This document shows, in pieces, positions 60,357 through 64,000 of a DNA stretch of 64,000 bases; within the stretch, counting starts at the first letter, position 1, and the number at the start of each line of letters is the position of its first letter. The notes below the pieces were generated by a model. That model saw only the letters and a program-made list of their open reading frames with translations. It was not told where the DNA came from and ran no database searches. The position numbers were made by a program, and so were the translations under genes. Source of the stretch: Flavobacteriales bacterium (lineage in GTDB: Bacteria; Bacteroidota; Bacteroidia; Flavobacteriales_F; PHOS-HE28); contig JADKFY010000027.1 of the NCBI GenBank assembly GCA_016717305.1, positions 1 to 64,000 on the forward strand, read 5' to 3'.

Positions 60357-60702
60357 GATCACTCGATCCCGACAGGATTCATCCTAAAACAAGAAAACCC
60401 TCCGTCGAGGAAGGCTTTCCAGTGATCCCGCTGGGGCTTACCGCATCTCCGCTGCGCTGCGTGCGGCATAAACTTCTCGCCCCAGCGAGATCACTCGTTT
60501 CCAAATACATTCTTACTAAAACGAGAAGACCTCCCTTTGAAAGGAGGTCTTCGTGGTGATCCCTGGGGCTTACCGCATCTCCGCTGCGCTGCGTGCGGCA
60601 CAACTCTCGCCCCAGCGAGATCACTCGTTTCCAAATACATTCTTACTAAAACGAGAAGACCTCCCTTTGAAAGGAGGTCTTCGTGGTGATCCCGCTGGGG
60701 CT
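60357..60702. repeat. Tandem tRNA-Lys 3'-end and terminator-derived repeats
   Basis: Three units of about 130 bases stand in a row. Each has GATCACTCG, a spacer, a terminator-like hairpin, then (A/G)TGATCCC-GCTGGGGCT, which equals the acceptor/T-arm 3' end of the adjacent tRNA-Lys. Units two and three are nearly identical (60481-60570 and 60611-60702); the first (60357-60440) is diverged. Within the first two units the T-arm sequence is followed by its own inverted copy: TGATCCCGCTGGGGC (60423-60437) against GCCCCAGCGAGATCA (60479-60493), enclosing CCGCA / TGCGG. Only the last unit continues into a full tRNA. Confidence 0.8.
60655..60682 (-). terminator. Terminator downstream of tRNA-Lys
   Basis: GAAGACCTCC / GGAGGTCTTC is a perfect 10-bp stem with an 8-nt loop, right after the tRNA 3' end in the direction of transcription and followed on the minus strand by TCGTTTTAG. 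An identical copy lies in the neighbouring repeat unit (60525-60552). Confidence 0.7.
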
Positions 60703-60759
60703 CGAACCCAGGACCCCGACATTAAAAGTGTCGTGCTCTACCAGCTGAGCTACAGGATC
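60684..60759 (-). tRNA. tRNA-Lys (TTT)
   Basis: The minus strand gives a complete cloverleaf: acceptor GATCCTG / CGGGATC with discriminator A, D-arm (GCTCAGCTGGTAGAGC), anticodon stem CGACA / TGTCG with loop CTTTTAA (anticodon TTT), T-arm CTGGG-TTCGAGC-CCCAG and an encoded CCA end at 60684-60686. Its 3' part is duplicated in the adjacent repeats. Confidence 0.96.
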
Positions 60760-60933
60760 TTCACACCCCACACAACTGCGTAACGCTTTTGTTAGGGGTC
60801 CGCAAAAGTAACGATCGTGGCCGAACGACAATGCAACGTGGATAAATTACTGGACATTCGTTGCCGATCGCGGCTTTCCGGGCATCTGGCGGTCTTATGC
60901 AGGGAATGCTTCTGGTCTTGAGTCGCTGGCTTG

Positions 60934-62109
60934 CTACTTTTTCTCGATCTCCGGGTGCCGCTCAAAGGGTTTGTTGCGGTCGAACAAGTACCGGTAGGTG
61001 GCCATGGTCCTGTAGTTCACGGCACCGAGGGTCTGGCACACCTTGATCATACGCGGATTGAAATCGCCGATCCACGTGAGCACTGTGTCATCGTACAGGT
61101 GTTCGTGAACGATGTACTGCTCGCTGTAGGTGATCAGCGCTCCTTCAACGCCCTTGCCTTGGAATTCCTTTGCCACCCCGAAAACGATGCCCGTCATGCT
61201 CTTGATCACGCCGCGTTTCTTGTAGTAGAGGAACTTCAATTTGCCCCACCAGTTCAGGTTGCCGTCGATGTACTTGAAGGCCTCGTTCAATTCGGGCACG
61301 CTGATGTACATCGCGATGGGGACGTCCTTGTGCCGAATGAAGATGAGCAAGCGGCGGTCCATGATGGGGGCCATGGTCTTCACCAATTTCAGCGCGGTGG
61401 CGGCATCCATTTCCTTGTGGTTGTCGTGGTCCACCCACGCCGCGTTGTACACGGTGCGCAGGTCCTCGGCGATCTGCACTACGGTGCGCCCCACGGAATC
61501 GTGCATTTTGATGTCGGGGTCCCGCATCAACTGCTCGTACTTCCGGCGGAAGATCGGCTGGGCGGGCACGTCGGCACTGCGCTTGAAGAACAGCTGTTCA
61601 AAGTAGACCTGGAAGCCGTAGGCCTCGAACAAATCCTTGTAGTAGGGCGGATTGTAGTTGGTGCCGTAGATGGAAGGGTCCGTGAAGTTCTTGATCAACA
61701 CCCCCCAGAACATGTTGCGGTCGCCCAGGTTCACGGGGCCGTCCATCGCTTCCATTCCTTGCGCCTTCAGCCATTCACGGGCGGTGTCCAAGAGCAGGTT
61801 CGCTGCGGCTTGGTCGTTCGGGCATTCGAAGAAGCCCATACCCCCGGTCGGTTGCGTCTCGGTATGCGCGGTCTTGGGATTCACGAAAGCCGCGATCCTG
61901 CCGATCGGGTTGTTCTGCGCGTCGTACAAGACCCAGCGCTCCGCTTTGCCTTCTTTCAAGAGCTTGTTCTTGGCTGGATCGAAGACCTTGGCAATGTCCT
62001 GCACCAAATGCGGGATCCAATTTTTGTCGTCCTTGTAGATCGACCAGGGCAAGCGCATCCAATGCTTCAACGTGTTGCCCGATGCCGTATTCACTTTTTC
62101 GATCCGCAT
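60934..62109 (-). CDS. GNAT-like acyltransferase-fold protein
   Basis: A 391-residue protein. The C-terminal region has GNAT-like elements: MTGIVFGVAKEFQGKGVEGA (a Q-x-x-G-x-G/A acetyl-CoA loop analogue) near residue 310 and VLTWIGDFNPRMIKVCQTLG. The N-terminal half (LKHWMRLPWSIYKDDKNWIP, MDGPVNLGDRNMFWGVLIKN) is typical of a large, poorly characterised bacterial family. Substrate unknown. The Met at 62109 (MRIEKVNTASGNTL) is chosen; the frame upstream overlaps the divergent aroK start and looks non-coding. A long opposite-strand frame over this gene is a shadow. Confidence 0.82.
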   Translation of the reverse strand: MRIEKVNTASGNTLKHWMRLPWSIYKDDKNWIPHLVQDIAKVFDPAKNKLLKEGKAERWVLYDAQNNPIGRIAAFVNPKTAHTETQPTGGMGFFECPNDQAAANLLLDTAREWLKAQGMEAMDGPVNLGDRNMFWGVLIKNFTDPSIYGTNYNPPYYKDLFEAYGFQVYFEQLFFKRSADVPAQPIFRRKYEQLMRDPDIKMHDSVGRTVVQIAEDLRTVYNAAWVDHDNHKEMDAATALKLVKTMAPIMDRRLLIFIRHKDVPIAMYISVPELNEAFKYIDGNLNWWGKLKFLYYKKRGVIKSMTGIVFGVAKEFQGKGVEGALITYSEQYIVHEHLYDDTVLTWIGDFNPRMIKVCQTLGAVNYRTMATYRYLFDRNKPFERHPEIEKK

Positions 62110-62178
62110 GCCTCCAATGTTCCGAATGATAAGGTTCCGGCTGCGAAGTTCTAAATCCGCAGCGATCTTTGGGCACCC

Positions 62179-62724
62179 ATGATGGATCTTGACACAACGG
62201 CATCCCGTCGCATTTTCCTTATCGGCTTCATGTGCGCGGGGAAATCGCAAGTGGGCAAGGCGTTGGCACAGCTGCTGGAGCTCCCCTTCGTGGATATCGA
62301 CAGGGTGGTGGAACAACGCGTGGGACCGCTTGCTCCGTTCATTCAACGGGAGGGTGAAGCGGCTTTTCGGTTACAGGAATCTACTGTACTTGATGAACTG
62401 CTGAAAGGGGACGCGGCTGTTATCTCCACAGGTGGCGGCACCCCGTGCGAAGGGGACAATTTGCAGCGGATGAAAAGCGCAGGAATAACGGTTTGGTTGG
62501 ATGTTCCCATGGCGCACCTTATGTCACGCATCGAACGTGCCGGTGGTGATCGCCCGCTACTTTTCGGGTTGAAGGGGGCCGCGATGCATGAGCGTGTGCG
62601 CACGCTGATGGAAGAACGCGAAGGGTTCTATGCACAAGCCCAGATCATCGTTCAGGCTACGGATCCCATTCCCGTTGTTGCAGAGCGGATCAAAATGGCA
62701 CTGAAAACTATTCACACCAAGTGA
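62179..62724 (+). CDS. aroK: Shikimate kinase
   Basis: A 181-residue P-loop kinase: Walker A as IFLIGFMCAGKSQVGKAL near residue 12, the shikimate-binding DIDR in PFVDIDRVVEQRVG, GEAAFRLQES and VISTGGGTPCEGDN, and the lid region RPLLFGLKG. It phosphorylates shikimate at the 3-OH for aromatic amino acid synthesis. Length is normal. It diverges from the GNAT-like gene and overlaps the convergent phosphoribosyltransferase gene by 13 bases. Confidence 0.93.
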   Translation: MMDLDTTASRRIFLIGFMCAGKSQVGKALAQLLELPFVDIDRVVEQRVGPLAPFIQREGEAAFRLQESTVLDELLKGDAAVISTGGGTPCEGDNLQRMKSAGITVWLDVPMAHLMSRIERAGGDRPLLFGLKGAAMHERVRTLMEEREGFYAQAQIIVQATDPIPVVAERIKMALKTIHTK

Positions 62725-63212
62725 ACGGAATCCTTCTTGCCCAGTTCAACGCTGATGTGCTCTTGTATGGTCGTGCTCAGCGTCATTCCAACGATATCCG
62801 CGCGAATAGGGTAGGTGCGGTGCCTGCGATCGACCAATACCACGGTGGTCAATTTCTTCAACGGCACTTGGATCAAATAGCCGGCCGCGTGCATCATGGT
62901 GCGTCCGCTCATCAACACGTCATCCACCAGGACCACGACTTTGTCGCGTAGGGTTTCCAAGTCCGCCGTCATGGAGATCGGCTTCTCCAACGGTTTATCC
63001 TTGTCCAACTTCATCTCCACCAGGTCAACAGGTACTTCGGAGATCTGTTCCAAAGTGGTACGCAAGCGCTTGGCCAAGGTGATCCCGCGTGGTGCAATGC
63101 CCACCAACACGATACCGTCCTCTTCGAAGTTCGCTTCGTGCAGTTGATGGGCGATACGGACCACTTTGCGCTGGACTTCGTCGTGTTTCAGGATGAGCGT
63201 TCTGTTCGGCAT
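62712..63212 (-). CDS. PyrR-like phosphoribosyltransferase
   Basis: A 166-residue type I PRTase: the PRPP loop VVVLVDDVLMSGRTMMHAAG near residue 93, VGIAPRGITLAKRLRTTLEQ and LVDRRHRTYPIRADIVGMTL. These match the PyrR/uracil-PRTase group, which can regulate pyr mRNA or recycle uracil. No pyr genes are in view, so the regulatory role is not shown. The start at 63212 (MPNRTLILKHDEV) fits the family. Confidence 0.88.
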   Translation of the reverse strand: MPNRTLILKHDEVQRKVVRIAHQLHEANFEEDGIVLVGIAPRGITLAKRLRTTLEQISEVPVDLVEMKLDKDKPLEKPISMTADLETLRDKVVVLVDDVLMSGRTMMHAAGYLIQVPLKKLTTVVLVDRRHRTYPIRADIVGMTLSTTIQEHISVELGKKDSVHLV

Positions 63213-63298
63213 CGTTCGCGAAAAGTACGGAAGTACGGTTGAAGTGGACACCGGTCGTGATCTTGCCCGAAGCGACTAGAGAAGCATTTCGGCTTGGT

Positions 63299-63694
63299 TC
63301 ACGTTCGATGATGGCGGCCGGTCAATTTCAGTTTCGTGCTGTGCTCCAGTTGATCGCCGGTGTAACGGATGATCCGATCAAAAAGGAGGAGGGTTTCTTC
63401 ATCCAGGCGACGGAACCGGATGCAGGAAACGCCGTGGTCGTGCGTCAACAGGTCTTTCTTGAAGGGGAGTAATAGATCATAGGGTTTGATGTGGAACACC
63501 ATGAAATTCTTTTGGCTGGCCAACGCACAGAACGCATAGCCACGTAAATGGTAGCTGGGCATGTTCCATTCCATGTTCTCTTGCACGGCTGGCCAGATCC
63601 GTTTGATCAAGGCACGGAGCTTCAAGAGTGGAATTCGGTCTTTGTCGGGCATGCCGTCGTAGTAGGCTTGTGCGCCGTGAATGGAGAGTTTCAT
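63299..63694 (-). CDS. DUF1801 (YdhG-like) protein
   Basis: A 131-residue protein of the DUF1801 family: YYDGMPDKDRIPLLKLRALI, KRIWPAVQENMEWNMPSYHL and NFMVFHIKPYDLLLPFKKDL. Some members are called iron chaperones (frataxin-like fold), but function is not settled. The Met at 63694 (MKLSIHGAQAYYDG) fits relatives better than the upstream one. It is on the same strand as the PRTase gene. Confidence 0.85.
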   Translation of the reverse strand: MKLSIHGAQAYYDGMPDKDRIPLLKLRALIKRIWPAVQENMEWNMPSYHLRGYAFCALASQKNFMVFHIKPYDLLLPFKKDLLTHDHGVSCIRFRRLDEETLLLFDRIIRYTGDQLEHSTKLKLTGRHHRT

Positions 63695-63810
63695 GTGGGA
63701 GAGATCGAGCGCCCAAGTTGGGAGATCCAATTCGAAAACGCCAACCCTCCGTCACTATGCCAATTTCATTTCGCGTATTCGGTCCAACCGAACTTCTACA
63801 CCATTATCCA

Positions 63811-64000
63811 TTAGCCGGTGTTCGGTGCACATAACCACAATTCCCTCCCGGCCCTTGGTGTGATCGAGTTGTAGCACGCATCCATGGTCACCTCCGGAAA
63901 GTGTGTCTTGAACAACGGCACGTATGCCTCCTTGGAACCACCAAAGGGAGGATGATCGGTATTCAACGGATCATTGAACAACACCCCGACCAGCTGTCCA
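63811..64000 (-). CDS. SAM-dependent methyltransferase, thiopurine-methyltransferase-like, 3' part only
   Basis: The right edge cuts this gene; only the last 62 codons are present. The frame reads GQLVGVLFNDPLNTDHPPFG, then EAYVPLFKTHFPEVTMDACY and ends NSITPRAGRELWLCAPNTG. This matches the C-terminus of Bacteroidota TPMT-type class I methyltransferases. The stop is at 63811-63813. The upstream catalytic half lies beyond the window, so the name is inferred. Confidence 0.78.
   Translation of the reverse strand, partial: GQLVGVLFNDPLNTDHPPFGGSKEAYVPLFKTHFPEVTMDACYNSITPRAGRELWLCAPNTG

Noticed and set aside
60357..60702. CRISPR array
   Set aside because: There are only about three units with unit length near 130 bases, no short direct repeat with unique spacers, and no cas genes.
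60317..60783. Short frames of 75-81 codons within the tRNA-derived repeats
   Set aside because: They recur only because the DNA unit is duplicated and they run through a tRNA gene.
60931..62154. A 407-codon open frame on the plus strand
   Set aside because: It lies wholly opposite the GNAT-like gene, has a composition of reversed codons (many Val, His, Gln, Arg) and no recognisable domain; it is a shadow of the real minus-strand gene.

Overview
The window is a chromosomal segment of a Bacteroidota bacterium, most likely a Flavobacteriales-like lineage. The main evidence is: type IX secretion (T9SS) cargo with both type A and type B C-terminal sorting tails, a T9SS Plug (DUF5103) protein, a Na+-NQR operon with ApbE, bacillithiol (BshA), a KdnA/KdnB pair, a SulP/carbonic-anhydrase pair, and TAnnTTTG-type -7 promoter boxes. 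No phage, transposase, integrase, CRISPR array or rRNA was seen; there are two tRNA genes.

Layout. 1-4.9 kb: an unknown protein cut by the left edge, a T9SS cargo protein, then kdnA-kdnB for 8-amino-Kdo. 5.4-8.2 kb: a four-gene, end-to-end overlapping operon of a divergent Lgt-like membrane protein, a Tes/MJ0619-like radical SAM enzyme and two small membrane proteins, the best candidate here for an undescribed (lipid-modifying?) system. 8.2-10 kb: FecCD-type ABC importer. 10-23.8 kb: mscL, lipoprotein, thioesterase, DUF349 protein, SpoIIE-type phosphatase, pruA, carbonic anhydrase/SulP, apaG, fatty acid desaturase, J-domain/KTSC protein. 24-27.6 kb: a large T9SS type B protein and the Plug protein. 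27.7-36.8 kb: nqrABCDEF, an outer-membrane-like protein, apbE and an NqrM-like small protein. 37-42.4 kb: ECF sigma/anti-sigma pair, hydrolase-OsmC fusion, PLP enzyme. 42.5-45 kb: egtB-egtD-DUF427 (ergothioneine). 45.2-46.8 kb: rhodanese group. 48.2-54.6 kb: a compact five-gene operon of a FAD oxidoreductase, a membrane polyferredoxin and three glycosyltransferases. 54.7-64 kb: GH113-like hydrolase, T9SS cargo, bshA, CoA transferase, two tRNAs with odd tRNA-derived repeats, GNAT-like protein, aroK, PRTase, DUF1801 protein and a methyltransferase cut by the right edge.

Sequence quality. At least seven otherwise well-conserved genes are broken by single-base indels, mostly in homopolymer runs (near 841, 1730, 5612, 8022, 14371, 27895 and 40455), and one glycosyltransferase by an in-frame TAA (50318-50320). 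The pattern looks like residual long-read assembly error rather than real gene decay, so these loci are annotated as single genes with the break noted.

Themes. Na+ bioenergetics (NQR and its maturation factors), low-molecular-weight thiols (ergothioneine and bacillithiol), envelope chemistry (Kdo8N, Lgt-like/radical SAM operon, polyprenyl-linked glycosylation, desaturase) and T9SS secretion dominate. Starts were generally moved inward from the longest ORF to the first Met that matches a signal peptide or family N-terminus, because Shine-Dalgarno sites are weak in this phylum.
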